From Cadophora sp. MPI-SDFR-AT-0126 (lineage: Eukaryota > Ascomycota > Leotiomycetes > Helotiales > Ploettnerulaceae), in NCBI GenBank assembly GCA_020747065.1, contig JAGMVK010000015.1:744001-808000 (forward strand): a stretch of 64,000 nt of DNA. Direction: 5' to 3'. Below, one piece after another: positions 38,801-52,644 of this stretch. The notes beneath the pieces were generated by a model that was not told the DNA's origin, ran no database searches, and was given only the letters and a program-made list of their open reading frames with translations. The position numbers and the translations under genes are program-made. The number at the start of each line of letters is the position of its first letter. Within the stretch, counting starts at the first letter, position 1.

Positions 38801-41160
38801 ATCCCTTGGAACCGGATCGAGCCATGGTAACCGCATTGTTATTGTCCTTGAGACTTGCTTCAGTCTTTGTACCAGCTTGATCACGAGCAGTGTTCAAGGC
38901 CTTGGAGACTTGGGACTCGAAAGTCTCACGAACGTTCATACCAGGGAGAGACTCAAGCTCGTTCGCAGTGGCCTTGGCGGTCAGGACAGCGACTTCATCC
39001 TTCTGTGTTTGAATAGCATCTTCAATCTTGGCGATAGTGGCCTTGTCAGGAACGGTATCACCAATACCAATACTGAAACCGTTGTGAAGGAGCCAATAAT
39101 TGACGACACGTTGACATCCATTGAAGAAAGCCATGGCTGCATCGGAACCCATTTCGTTGAAGATGATGTGAATGATACCACCACTGGTAGCACCAATGTT
39201 CTTCTTGGCCATCAACCCAAACATGAGCTCTCCCTCATGAATCAAAAGACCATCATCCTTGAGAGGGGCATCCTCACGAGCGTCGTTGGGCATGTGAAGG
39301 TTGACGATCTTTGGAATAATCATGCTGATGATTTGTTTTCCAGTCCATCTTGGTCGTGGCTTGAGGATGGCAGGCTGGGGAATGACACCATCCCATTCTG
39401 GAACCCAGAGGAGAATGTTCATGAGATGCTCTTTCGTGATGAACGTATCTCTTCGGCACAACTTGTAGACACCAGCAAGAGTATCCTGGACGATACCCAT
39501 GAGAGGACCGTTTCGCTGAGGGGAAACGATGTTGAGAGGAACCATACACAGCTGCATAACCTCGGCGCGCGTCTCCTCAGTCTGTGGAACGTGCAAGTTC
39601 ATCTCGTCACCATCGAAATCGGCATTGTAGGGGGAAGTGACAGACAAATTGAGACGAAAAGTCGAATAAGGCATAACTTTGACTCGGTGACCCATCATTG
39701 ACTCCTTGTGCAGCGAAGGCTGACGATTGAAGATAATGAAATCCCCATCGACAATGTGTCTCTCCACCTTCCATCCATATTCCAGTGAAATGGCGCCAGC
39801 TCGTCTGTGATGACGAAGATCGATACGGCTGCCATCATTTCGAATAACGTACTTGGCGCCGGGATGTTCGTTGGGACCGTTCTGAACCAGTTGATGCAGC
39901 TTGCCGATATTGTATGGCGTTACAGTTTCAGGATATGTAAGTGTCCGCGCAATACTTCTCGGTACTCCAACCTCGTCCAAGGACAAGTTCGGGTCACCTG
40001 TAATAACGGTACGGGCCGAAAAGTCGACACGCTTACCCATCAAGTTACCACGCAGACGACCTTCCTTACCCTTTAGACGGGCACGGATGGACTTGACGGG
40101 TCTACCAGACTTCTGCAGAGCCTGTGGCTGACCAGCAATATCGTTATCCATATATGTAGCAACATGATATTGGAGCAGCTTTTCAAAGTCGGATGCAATG
40201 TGTGCTGGTGAACCCTCCTGCTGTGCTTGTCTGACATTGCCATTTGCGCGAATGATATCACCAAGCTTGTAGGTTAAATCGTCCTCTCCTCGCATACCTT
40301 GACTTGTGCCATCCATCGAAATACTGGGGCGAACAGGTGGAGGCGGAACAGGCAGAACAGTGATGATCATCCACTCTGGACGTGCATAATCGTTGCTCAA
40401 GCCCAAGTCGAAGATCTCCGAGGTAGAGATGCTTCGGAAGACATTCAGAGCCATTTCTGGGGTGATAAGTCTCTTCTCCGGTTGTGCGCCCTCATTATCC
40501 TCATCCTTGGGGACCTTCCATGTACCAAAGAGCTCGAGTGCTACCTGGCGCACTTCAGGCTGAGTATTCCCACAACCTCCATGAGCGCGTTTGGCTGCTT
40601 CCTTTGGGTCCTCATTGAAGCCGTCCTCGTTCGTTGACACATCGCTATCGCAGATCATCTTGGGCTTGCAGAGTCGCCATATCGTATCGAATCTTCTTTT
40701 CGGATCTCGAATATTGACTGCTGCTTTGTAGGCCGGATTACTCTGAGATACTGATGTTAGCACAACGAAACAAAAGATCCGCCACGCCTAGCGGGCTACT
40801 GACTCTGTCAAGTAAGACCCTGCCACAGTTGTGGCAGACCATCTCCAACAGCTTCTTGATCTTTTTGAGAAATCCAGGATGATACACAGGCTTGGCCAAC
40901 TCGATATGACCGAAATGACCTGGACACTCGGACATATTCTGGTCGCAGGTAGCGCACTTGAATTGTCTGTCGATGGATCCGAGGCGAGGATCGTTCAGTC
41001 CTTGATCGCGCGGCTTTGTTCGAGTTTCGTCCATGGTTTCGGGGTACAGGATGTGGCAGACACTCATATTCTTGATCTCCTCAGGAGATAACAGTCCGAA
41101 CTGGACCTCCTGGATGGTACGCAGCGGCGCCTCGGAGCGCGCAAAGTTGAGGTTCGCCAT
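35827..41160 (-). CDS. RPB1: RNA polymerase II largest subunit
   Basis: Catalytic and clamp subunit of Pol II, about 1,750 residues. It starts [15 protein letters not shown] at 41160 with the clamp zinc site ([22 protein letters not shown]). An intron near 40749-40806 joins LLDR to SNPAYKAA. The active-site loop [15 protein letters not shown] binds the catalytic Mg2+, followed by the bridge helix region ([22 protein letters not shown]) and the trigger loop ([34 protein letters not shown]). The C-terminal domain (about 36500-35911) is a degenerate array of YSPTSPx heptads, about eight exact with many variants such as [14 protein letters not shown] and NWSPTSP. A 50-nt intron (35861-35910) leads to a 34-nt last exon that adds [11 protein letters not shown], so the stop is at 35827 and not in the intron. 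Confidence 0.98.
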
Positions 41161-42506
41161 GTTGGCGGATGTTGCTGTTCACCTTCGGTGGCGAACAAGG
41201 GGTATGTATTATCGTAGGAGTCGGGCGCAAAGCAGTCGAGTCTCGAGCAGGTCGCAGAACTGAATCTAAGTCGCAGAAAGATATTACAGGCAGTAGCAAT
41301 CGATGCGCACGATGAAAAGGAAGGTGTCGATGCGATGGCGCTGGAGGCAGCCAGGGCCAGAGGCCTGATCAAAGCCTTCAGATGTCCGACCGTGAGAAAT
41401 CCAGCGAGGCGGCCGTGACGACGTAAAGAGTGTGGGTGGGGATGTTCTTTCTCGTGAGAAAGACTGTCGAAGAGAAATGCACGATACTGAACGCGCGATT
41501 CCTGGAGATGGGGGGTTGGTCGTTGCGGTGTTGACGATGGATGGAGTCGCGTCCAGGAGAATCTCACGATAGAAGTTCTTGGGCTGCCAAAGAGTTGAGG
41601 CTCAAGCTAGTACGAATGTGGACATAGCGCTGTGTGGATGAGTCTTCGCCGCAACCGACGAATCAAAAGCCGTGGCTGGGGAATCACATCGCTTCGTTTC
41701 AAGCTTGGACTTGTCTCGGGCTTTCTCCTCCTTCTCTTCTCTTTTCTTCTCTTCTCTCCTCTCCCTTTTCTCCTTTGTCTTCGCGAAGTACTGCTCTACT
41801 GCTTGGTCTGAGTATATGTTCCCGTACTCGATCGGATTGAGCCACCAGCTGAATACCTTGCGGTATGTTCACCTCCGACTTGCTCCTGTCGGCTCTCTCC
41901 TGAGTTATGTCACGTGATATCACCCTCACGTTCTGCGATGTAGTTCCAATCGAGGCTCAGTCTGGACCAAGACGCTCTGTCCAGATGGAGCTACAGACCA
42001 GAAAGTTCCGGTTCATTTTTAGGACATTATTGACGTTATTGAGCACTCCATGTTGCCCTACTATGAGTGTCTTGTTGCCTCGTTTGTTGGCCTCTTTGCC
42101 TCGCCACATTTACTTTAGAGATGAGCTTTAATGTACAAAATATTTCACCGACTTATATCACATCTCATCTCATGTCGTTTAAATACAGCCTCATTATTTG
42201 CAAGAGAGCCTCATTTAATTGTTGCGAAAGCTAACTCGTAGAATGGCTCCATCGGCTGCTCTAATTCCAAAGTGTAATGGTACGGACGTATCCGAACGTA
42301 TTCGAGCAGAGTCCTCTCACTATTGGGTTCCTGAGCATAAGGCTTGCAATGATCGTTCTGAAGTCTAAATTTCTTTGGAATACGCACATTTAGCAGAAAA
42401 TAGGAGCAGAAATTGGGAGCACTTCAACTCGTCAGCTACGAGGGAGCGGAACAGAAACAAACAACTGGCTTCAACAATAGAGAACCCAAACCACAAGCTC
42501 ACTCCA
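41161..42506. other. Promoter side of RPB1 and 3' flank of GLR1
   Basis: About 1.3 kb with no gene. A pyrimidine tract (TCTTCTCTTTTCTTCTCTTC type, about 41729-41775) is seen on the plus strand, so it is purine-rich in the direction of RPB1 transcription. Confidence 0.45.
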
Positions 42507-45270
<2,764 letters not shown>

Positions 45271-46726
45271 TCAGCGACGCCTCTTCTTCTTGACTCCCTC
45301 GTCTGCACTCCCCACGATCTCGCCACCGTCAAGAGCATAATTTCTTCCATCAGTCGGACTCTTCCTCCTCATCTCTCCACGTCCTACGGCGATGAACTCC
45401 TCCTCGCTCTCGCTATCCATCAGATCTAGTTGTACCGGCATCCTGAAAGCATTCTCTTCTTCCAAAATGCTACCTTTGACTGGCTCCACAGTGAGGACAT
45501 CGATATCGTCATCTTCTGCGTCCAATCTCCGCTTATGTATCTCTTCTTGTGGATGGATATCAAACTCGTCCTCGTGCTCGATGTACTCCACATTCTCTTC
45601 CACCTCGACAAAGTCTGGGGCCAGTGCAGACCATCTTTGCTGGGGAATGATAGACCAGATATTGATTCGACCAGATTCCAAGCCGCAAGCCACTATCATC
45701 GGTCGGTGAGGATGCCACTCCACAACACCATGTTCCTCCTTCGGACCCTCCAAGATTTTGACCAGCGAGCCATGGTTCCGTTCCCAGATGTAGATATCAT
45801 GGTTGTTGAACGTGCTAGCCGTAACGTATTCCCCCGTCGAGCTGAAAGCAACATGATTCCAGCTCAGCCTGTTAACCACGTCCTGAAATTTATGTTCGAT
45901 CTCCACATCGATTGTGTCAGGATCCAGATCGGGCGCTGAGAAGTTCGGCAATGTGATAGTACGAATGATTCGGTCTGCAGCATTGACTACTAAGTCTCGG
46001 CCTGAGCTCGTGAGTCGTAGATATACCACTACACCCGTACATATCTTGGTCGAGTAGATCGTCGTGCGCGTGGCGACCTCAATGACATTCAGCCAGCCCT
46101 TGTTTGTCCCGGCCAAGATGTGATCCCCAGTCGACGTAAAAATTGAGACTGTAGTAGATTGTTTAGCGTCCTGTGCGGCTTGTTTGTCACTTATTGGATC
46201 ATCGCCGTCCAACTGTGCGCGTTTTGGGGCGGAGGAGAGGTTCATCTTGATTACATGACCGCCGGAAGCATCGACAAGAAGGGGCTGGGCGTCGAAGAGG
46301 GCTACCACAAACATAAGGCTATTGACAATTAGCTAGATCTCTGCCACATATTTACTTGACGTACTGATTCCACGGGTGAAGCTCCGCAATATATACTGGC
46401 GCCTCAAAGCGTACCGTCCGCAAAATGAGCCCCTCCTGGAGATCCCATATATTGCACTTCCAATCCTGGCTGCCTGTGAGCAGATATCTGCCATCGCGCG
46501 ACCAACTCAGCGATTGAACCTGCCGCGTGTGTCCCTTGAGCTTCCGTGCCACCCCATTGGTCTCGACATCAAAGATCACTACCGTTCCATCCGCGCGTCC
46601 AGCAGCAAGAAAGTCCCCTTTCCGGTTGTATCGTACACAAGTCGCATGGCCTCTTCGCAGATGTGAGGTTTTCGATTCGGGGTAGTCTTGTGAGAGAATA
46701 AACGGATCTACGAGTGAGAGATTCAT
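45271..46726 (-). CDS. SWD1: COMPASS subunit SWD1 / RbBP5, WD40 protein
   Basis: Beta-propeller scaffold of the Set1/COMPASS histone H3K4 methyltransferase. The start MNLSLVDPFILSQDYPE is the conserved N-terminus of the family; an in-frame ATG at 46792 would add 22 residues. One intron near 46323-46367 joins ELHPWNH to LMFVVALFD. WD repeats are visible: HATCVRYNRKGDFLAAGRADGTV (GH to a strand), GHTRQVQSLSWSRDGRYLLTGSQD, then WNHVAFSSTGEYVTAST and VVEWHPHRPMIVACGLESGR. The tail has the acidic stretch EVEENVEYIEHEDEFD, typical of Swd1/RbBP5 for binding partner subunits, and a basic end KKKRRR. Nuclear. Confidence 0.93.
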
Positions 46727-48633
46727 TGTAGTCGGAGCAGTGGATGCTGGGTTGCGGTGGTCCTTCTGCTGCTTGAGGGTAATGTTGAGCAACGCGAGGC
46801 TGCAAATTGTTCGACCGCCAGAAGCTAAGAACGAGGCTGAGTCACGTGATTGCTGAGGATTGCGCTCCCCTTTCTCCGCGTCTTACCACCCCTTCTCAGA
46901 GCCATCCTTCTAAAAAATCGATATTGGGAATACAAAAATTGCTGCTTAGGCTATTTGATCAGAGTGAAATGTTAAGAATCTTGTTACGAGCTCTGTGTTT
47001 GGTCATTCTTCTGATGCAGGCCCCACATGTCGATCCTGGCTTCCCGGGAGGTCCTTCCTTTATTCGTTTCCGATGACCTTTCTGTCAGGGTGATGTGCCA
47101 TTCAGAGTTACTTGCGCTGTACTTCAGGATCTTGCCCACTCCCCACAAAGAGTCTCCTCGCGAACGGAAGCGAGCTTGTCGGACTCGCAACCGAAAGTAA
47201 ACAAAGATCACCTCCCATGATGATCCATTAGTGGAATGCTCATCCATTATCCCAAAAACTTCAAATATCATGTCGGATTAAGTATGTATCAGATCTGATC
47301 AAATGAAAGTAAACATTACTACGTTGCCATTGGCGCCGCGCCTTCTCCACTCCTCAGCCCATGAAATAAATAACTTCCCACCAGTTCCCAAGTTTGTTGT
47401 CCCGCAATCTCCAATTCCGCACAGCGCATGGGATATGGTGTTTGAGCACCTCAAATAACATTCAATGTATCCTATCCGAGTCTTTGGTGAAACAACAGCG
47501 AGAAGACCAACTTGGTCACCACGTCACTGCGAGACGATTTCCTGGCGTTGCCGCTCCAACGTGGTCCAAGAGTGATCCGCTGACGCGGGTATACCGAGCA
47601 AAAGCTCTTTCTAGATATCCTACTAGTTCTTTAGTATTTTACGTTCCATCTGTGGGGATATTGATTCAGGGATAGTGCTAGATGACAACCGGCGTACCGA
47701 TCGAGCGCAGCATATCCTGCCGCATGTTCCACTGAAGCCGGTAAGATACCCGAGGTATTGTCTGCAACAATCGTTCTCCAAAGGATCTCACCATGGGTCC
47801 GATTTCTGCGCCGTGGCGAAAGACCCACAAGGTATGTTGAAACTGCAACGATAACTGCAAGATCTCGTTCGATGTCACGTCCGACTTGCCACAGTTGTGG
47901 AAATTGTGACAGGGACCAACAGTGCACGCAAACTATGGAGGATGTATACTGACCTACCAAAAGAATTATTTAATTTGAAACACTCTTATACAGCATGGAG
48001 ATCAGCAGTCAGGCCTTGACTTGGGACAGATCATCTCGCGTGCGCCACCATCACGCCGCTTGTGCCTGTTTTCTAAGATTATCTTTATTAAGATACTCCA
48101 AGTACATAGATGAAACAATATAACACAGTCATAGATAACACGTCAGCCTAATACGTTTTTGTGGTTGCTGACGACGTAAATCCTCGCTCCTACATTTGCG
48201 CCAGCCGTAAAGAAGCCCCTTAAACATGCCCATGCCCAACAAAGGATTCACCACATGAAACACATAGTGGCGAAGCTGAAAGTGGCACAGTTGATATGTT
48301 GGACATATCCTGACCGCTTCTCAACCAAGATCATTACAACATAAGAAGAACAAGGATCATGGACAGAAAGCGAGTTATGCAAGAAATTGGTCCGGCCGTA
48401 TCGTTGCCTCCTGATGTTAGCCAGGCATCGACGATCGATGCTATTTCTGTGAGACCAGGGGTGAAAGTTGGCACAAGGTTTTAGTTGATTGATAAGACCA
48501 CCGTTGTGCTGGATGACGTATCTGATGCTGGATTGTGAGAGCATTGATGAATCTCCTGGAAGTATGCACGTGATCTGGCTATAATCAAATGCTGCTGGTA
48601 GAGACGAAATCGAGACGAATGAAACATTCATGA
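46727..48633. other. Gene-poor interval between SWD1 and the F-box gene
   Basis: About 1.9 kb. Only the minus-strand fragment at 47678-47935 looks protein-like. The rest consists of short overlapping frames without motifs, AT-rich near 48080-48180. Confidence 0.4.
47678..47935 (-). pseudogene. Orphan exon-like fragment
   Basis: Minus-strand frame from a possible splice acceptor near 47935 to a TAG at 47678. It reads FACTVGPCHNFHNCGKSDV ... LQFQHTLWVFRHGAEIGPMV ... FGERLLQTIPRVSYRLQWNM ... LRSIGTPVVI. Codon use and composition look protein-like and two Cys pairs are present, but I found no upstream exon with a start. It is a 3' exon of an unrecognised gene or a relic. Confidence 0.3.
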
Positions 48634-50493
48634 TTAGATTGAGTCATTCTGCTGGTTCTCCTCATCATAAATTGAAGAACTGCCGAATAAGCTTTCAAGA
48701 TCATCCCTCGTGTCTTGATTCTCCGCCATTTGAGCCATTTCTAGGTCTGCGCTAGCCATCGCTGCTTCCCACTCATCGATGTCCTCACCATCGTATATGT
48801 AGTCCCGAAACAATCCAGCATCGACTTCGTGTCTATTGTCTTCCACAATCAGCATTCCAGTGTCTGTCATGTAACATGAGAATTCCAGATCCGGGCGCTC
48901 ATTGGGATTGATGTAGGTCCCAAGCATAACTTGTACCTTGAGAATCCCGCAGTCAGTTTTCTCAGCGAAAAGATATCGCGCAAGATTTGTGACCAGACTG
49001 ACATCTCTGCTCAGATAGTTTGGTGTTCCGTCTTTGTTGACAGTTTTCACATAAAGCTGCAGAAATTCTAGCTTGGAGAATTGAGCCAGAGAAGAAAGAA
49101 TGTCATATGGCTACAAAGGAATAGAGATTAGCAAGGAACGCATACGGAAATACATGTTAAGTACTCACCAAATCATGGAAAACGAGCATGTCAATCGTCA
49201 AAGATGATACATTGGGACAGAAAGTGGCCACCTCATGTAAGTCTTGGCTGTCGAGATGGAAGACCTTTGAGGTTCCTCGGTTCCGACACCCGGACTGGGG
49301 GTGCTCATGAACCAAACCATGGAAGCTCAGCACTTTCAGCCTAGTACCCAGATGACGGAAAACTGTCGTTGGTAATTTCGCGATGGGATTGATTACTTCA
49401 AGTTCATTCAGAGCATCAAGCCGTAGAATGAACTCGGTCAAAGCTGGACTCAGTTCATGATCATCTCCATCGATACAGAAAAATGGATGCCGAAAGCGCT
49501 CTATTTTGAGAACGTTTAGGTGCTGAATATCGCCCGTGATCGACCGAATGAAAGAGACCATCTGTCGGCCTCTCAATTCGAGATGTCGAATTCTGTCCCA
49601 GTTCCAGATGGCGCGTGGTATTGTAAGGAGAATCGTACTTTGACTATTAGATTCAAATACAAGCTCTCGCAGCGCAGGAAGTTGAGTAGCCGTTTGCAGG
49701 TGATACAGTTGACCTAAGCGACCCCTCTCGCTTTCCAAGTAGAACGGCTGCCGGCTTGCAACCTGCAGCCGAAGCACCTCTAAGTTAGGACATGTCGCTG
49801 CGAGATCCATCCAGCGGCGTGTGGCTACGGGATGCTCTGAATGAAGTATTGCTGAGATAGAGGAGATGCTGCGACAGCCATCAAGTCCAGTAAACAAAAT
49901 GAAGTCGTCCACATTGATACCAACGACGGGCGAGGCTTGTCTGATGGGTATAGGTAGCCCTTGCAAGTGTAATTTTATCTTGGGAAATCGTGACTCCAGC
50001 AGGTCGAGAATCGAAGCAGGAATGGCTTCCAGCCATGAGTGCCAGCTGGACGCGACATTAGAATGACGGCTTAGAATCAGAACGAGATTCAAGTTCGAGT
50101 CATACCTGAGAGATACCAGGTTATCAAATTCTGCCAGCAGCTTCCGCAGGGCTTCCCAATCAAATCCCCCTCCAGCTATCGTCAGTTCTCGAGTGAGCGT
50201 AATGACGTTTCTCCGCAAACCAAAAGGTTCAATCATAAGTACGTGTAGCTTCGAGGCGGTCAACAGCAGAGTTCTGTACTGGAAGCAAATAGAAAGTCCA
50301 TGAATGCGATGGTTAACGAGATTGAGACAGGAATAAATTCGAGCTTTCCTTGCACCAGTCTGTTCAATGCTGATTTAGCCTGTTTGTCTTTTTCTCTTGT
50401 AAAAGAAAGAGAAAGTCAGAATATACAGCAACCTACCTCACTAATTATCATCGACAAGACGTCGTCTGATAGTGTCATGAGACTTGAAGTCAT
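48634..50493 (-). CDS. F-box / leucine-rich-type hypothetical protein
   Basis: A 57-nt first exon (50493-50437) reads MTSSLMTLSDDVLSMIISE, which resembles the start of an F-box (LPxDVLxxIxSE) and would bind Skp1 in an SCF ubiquitin ligase. A 77-nt intron (50360-50436) leads to KARIYSCLNLVNHRIHGLS and TLLLTASKLHVLMI, completing the F-box region. The long middle has irregular leucine-rich segments (CPNLEVLRLQVASRQ, LPALRELVFES, IRHLELRGRQM, LNELEVINPIAKLP, LKVLSFHGLV), the usual layout of fungal F-box proteins. Another intron near 49111-49170 precedes PYDILSSLAQFSKLEFLQL. The C-terminus is acidic (DGEDIDEWEAAMASADLEM). Target unknown. Confidence 0.75.
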
Positions 50494-51006
50494 GGTGAGA
50501 TCGTTCCCGATGACCGTAAAAGAAGGGGTCGTCGCAAATTCCCAAGCGGATGCCAGAGGTTCATGTTGGGTCTGCAGCAGCTTCGCTGGCGCCACCCAAG
50601 TCCATGTTTCCGTCGTATGTTGGATGGCGCGGTCAAAGGTGTCTTGTTGGTGCGATCCTCATGTTGCGGCGTGTCCGAATCTTTGACCAACAATTGAAGG
50701 ATGAGTGCCAAGACAAAATCTACTTTAGGCAACAATTCATCATGTGATAGAGGGGTAAATCCTCACACCCCTCGCCAGGATCTGAGTGCAGCAGCGGAGA
50801 GCAAGCACTACGAATGCAAGGTCGATTTCTCGTAGAGAGAAGAGGAATCTTTGGAGATCATTTTTCTTACAATCACCACGTTTTGTCCATATAAAACTTG
50901 AAAAGAGAAAAGCAAACATCATTGACAACTCGGAATTCCCTCCTCGATTGCTATGCGACTACTCCAGATTCCCAACAGAAGTGCCTCAAACCCGCAAACT
51001 ACCCAA
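50494..51006. other. F-box promoter side / secreted-protein 3' flank
   Basis: No gene is recognised. Minus-strand frames at 50490-50735 overlap the upstream leader of the F-box gene and have no motifs. Confidence 0.4.
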
Positions 51007-51807
51007 TCATGGGAGCAGGCCAGGAAATGTTGTGAGGTCGATGACTACACAAGTGTTTGGATTCGAAGTCTCTGCTGCAAACCAAGCTCCATCCTTACGA
51101 CCCAATTGCGGAGGAGGGTCCATGTATTTATCATGCTCCTTCTCAATCTCCCCTTCCATCTTGTTCTCCATTGCAAAATACAAACTCCCAAGGCTGGTGT
51201 AAGCGTAATCGCTAGCTGAAATTTGGCCGTTTGCCCCAAATGCCCAAACTCTTTTACAATCTTCATCTGCGCTGTTTTCTGAAGGAACATCGACATAGCG
51301 CAATGTCGATGTTGGCAAGGGGAGAACTGTATTCGTAAGCAGAATTCCTTGAAAGAACTGAATGTCCTGCATACTGATAGAAACAACAAACCATGGGTAA
51401 GGCTTCGACCATTGAGGAGTCACATGGAGCCCAGTATTCAAGGAATTCAGAATACCACAATATTGCAGAGCATATGTAGTGGGCTTCAGCCATAGCATGA
51501 TATTTGTTCCCAGGGCGTTGTGGTAGTTCTGGATCGTTGATAAGACCTGTTGCGGGGTAGCTGTCCATGAAGTTGTAGTGACTCGTGCTGGTCGAGGGTC
51601 CTGCTCTTTTGTTACAGCATGAACACGCATTCCCCAGCAGTTCTCAAGCTTCACCACTTGCCATCCTTGGCCAGGAGCTAGGGGATCGAATCGAGGCTGC
51701 CCTGGAATAAGTGGTTCCCCGAATCGTCGTTCGATGAAATCACAAGTGACTGCGACACTCGTGCTAATGAAAATCGAAAGAAAATAAGATATATATTGTT
51801 TTAGCAT
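51007..51807 (-). CDS. Predicted secreted hypothetical protein
   Basis: Single-exon, 266 residues from MLKQYISYFLSIFISTSVAV, a good signal peptide (hydrophobic core residues 5-20, cleavage probably near VTC). The frame is open up to 51954, but that start would bury the signal sequence. The mature part has few Cys (CDFIERRFGE, ENCWGMRV, LQYCGILNS, EDCKRVWAFG, NTCVVIDL) and hydrophobic beta-like stretches. It ends IDLTTFPGLLP. I recognise no domain. Its neighbours are also small secreted-type genes, so an extracellular lineage-specific role is plausible, but this is inference. Confidence 0.65.
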   Translation of the reverse strand: MLKQYISYFLSIFISTSVAVTCDFIERRFGEPLIPGQPRFDPLAPGQGWQVVKLENCWGMRVHAVTKEQDPRPARVTTTSWTATPQQVLSTIQNYHNALGTNIMLWLKPTTYALQYCGILNSLNTGLHVTPQWSKPYPWFVVSISMQDIQFFQGILLTNTVLPLPTSTLRYVDVPSENSADEDCKRVWAFGANGQISASDYAYTSLGSLYFAMENKMEGEIEKEHDKYMDPPPQLGRKDGAWFAAETSNPNTCVVIDLTTFPGLLP

Positions 51808-51969
51808 CGTGAGGGAGACCCGAGGCTCTTTGCATTGACTAGATTTTAACTTATGTTGGAGGTAAATAAAAGTCCCAATGACTGACTTCGCTGTTGATGA
51901 GGGAACATTGGCTGCTAACCTCTCCTTGATCTTATAGTTGATCGAGTCATTCAAGCCAGGTTGTTATCA

Positions 51970-52312
51970 TCAATGTAGAGCCCAACATTCAGAGCCATAC
52001 CAACTTGAAGGAGCATTAGAAATATCAACAGGTCTATTTGGAGGTGGACTTGCAGGGAACTCTTGTTGGAATACGCACTGCCCTGAAGGAAATATACCCA
52101 TCGTCTAACGTCTACTGACCAACCTGAAACGACAATCTATTCTGGACCTGAAGGATCTTTGGCCAATTTGAAAGGTGTTGGTAACAGAAAACGATCCTCT
52201 CTGGCTTCTTGACATGTTGGAATATGTTTACCCCCTCCTTCATGAACCTATCGACGTTCGCCACGTTTCCTGAGCAATCGATTCTGGGAGTCTCCTGTGT
52301 CCACGCAGCCAC
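51970..52312 (-). CDS. Partial model of a small Cys-containing protein
   Basis: An exon from a likely splice acceptor at about 52313 reads VAAWTQETPRIDCSGNVAN ... IFQHVKKPERIVFCYQHL ... NRLSFQV. A 37-nt GT-AG intron that keeps frame then leads to GQCVFQQEFPASPPPNRPV ... SSWYGSECWALH and a stop at 51970-51972. The Cys spacing and composition fit a small secreted protein, but the first exon with start and signal peptide was not found. The intron is short for this window. It could also be a relic. Confidence 0.4.
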
Positions 52313-52644
52313 CTAGAAGTAACATCGGTGAGGTTACACGTTGGTGCATCAAGGTAGAAGTTAGTCAAAAATTGCCGGGGGGAGAAGGAGAGGGGAGTTA
52401 ATCGAGAAGCCCACAACCAATGGTAATCGATCTCTCACACAGCCGCTGATATAACAGAAACATTAGGCTTCCTTCCTTCTATTCTCGCGACTGGAGATTT
52501 TAATCATACCTCAGGTCAATCATTCCCTGTTTGCTATCTTCTACCTGTCATTACCCCACTCATCTTCGAGATGCCCATATTGTCTCTACTTGATATATCA
52601 TTCATAAATTCTGCATACCTCTTACCCACTCACTCTTAGATCGG
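52313..52644. other. Possible missing 5' exon region / promoter
   Basis: Should contain the first exon of the small minus-strand gene and the promoter of the plus-strand Ser/Thr-rich gene. Neither is evident by eye. Confidence 0.35.

Noticed and set aside
36879..39701. Long plus-strand frames inside the RPB1 locus (up to 314 residues).
   Set aside because: Antisense shadows of RPB1 exons, favoured by its codon bias.
41064..41567. Minus-strand 167-residue frame upstream of RPB1.
   Set aside because: It overlaps the RPB1 first exon in another frame and the RPB1 leader; composition is not protein-like.
48248..48631. Minus-strand 127-residue frame just after the F-box gene stop.
   Set aside because: Lies in the likely 3' untranslated region, with no motif and no start context.
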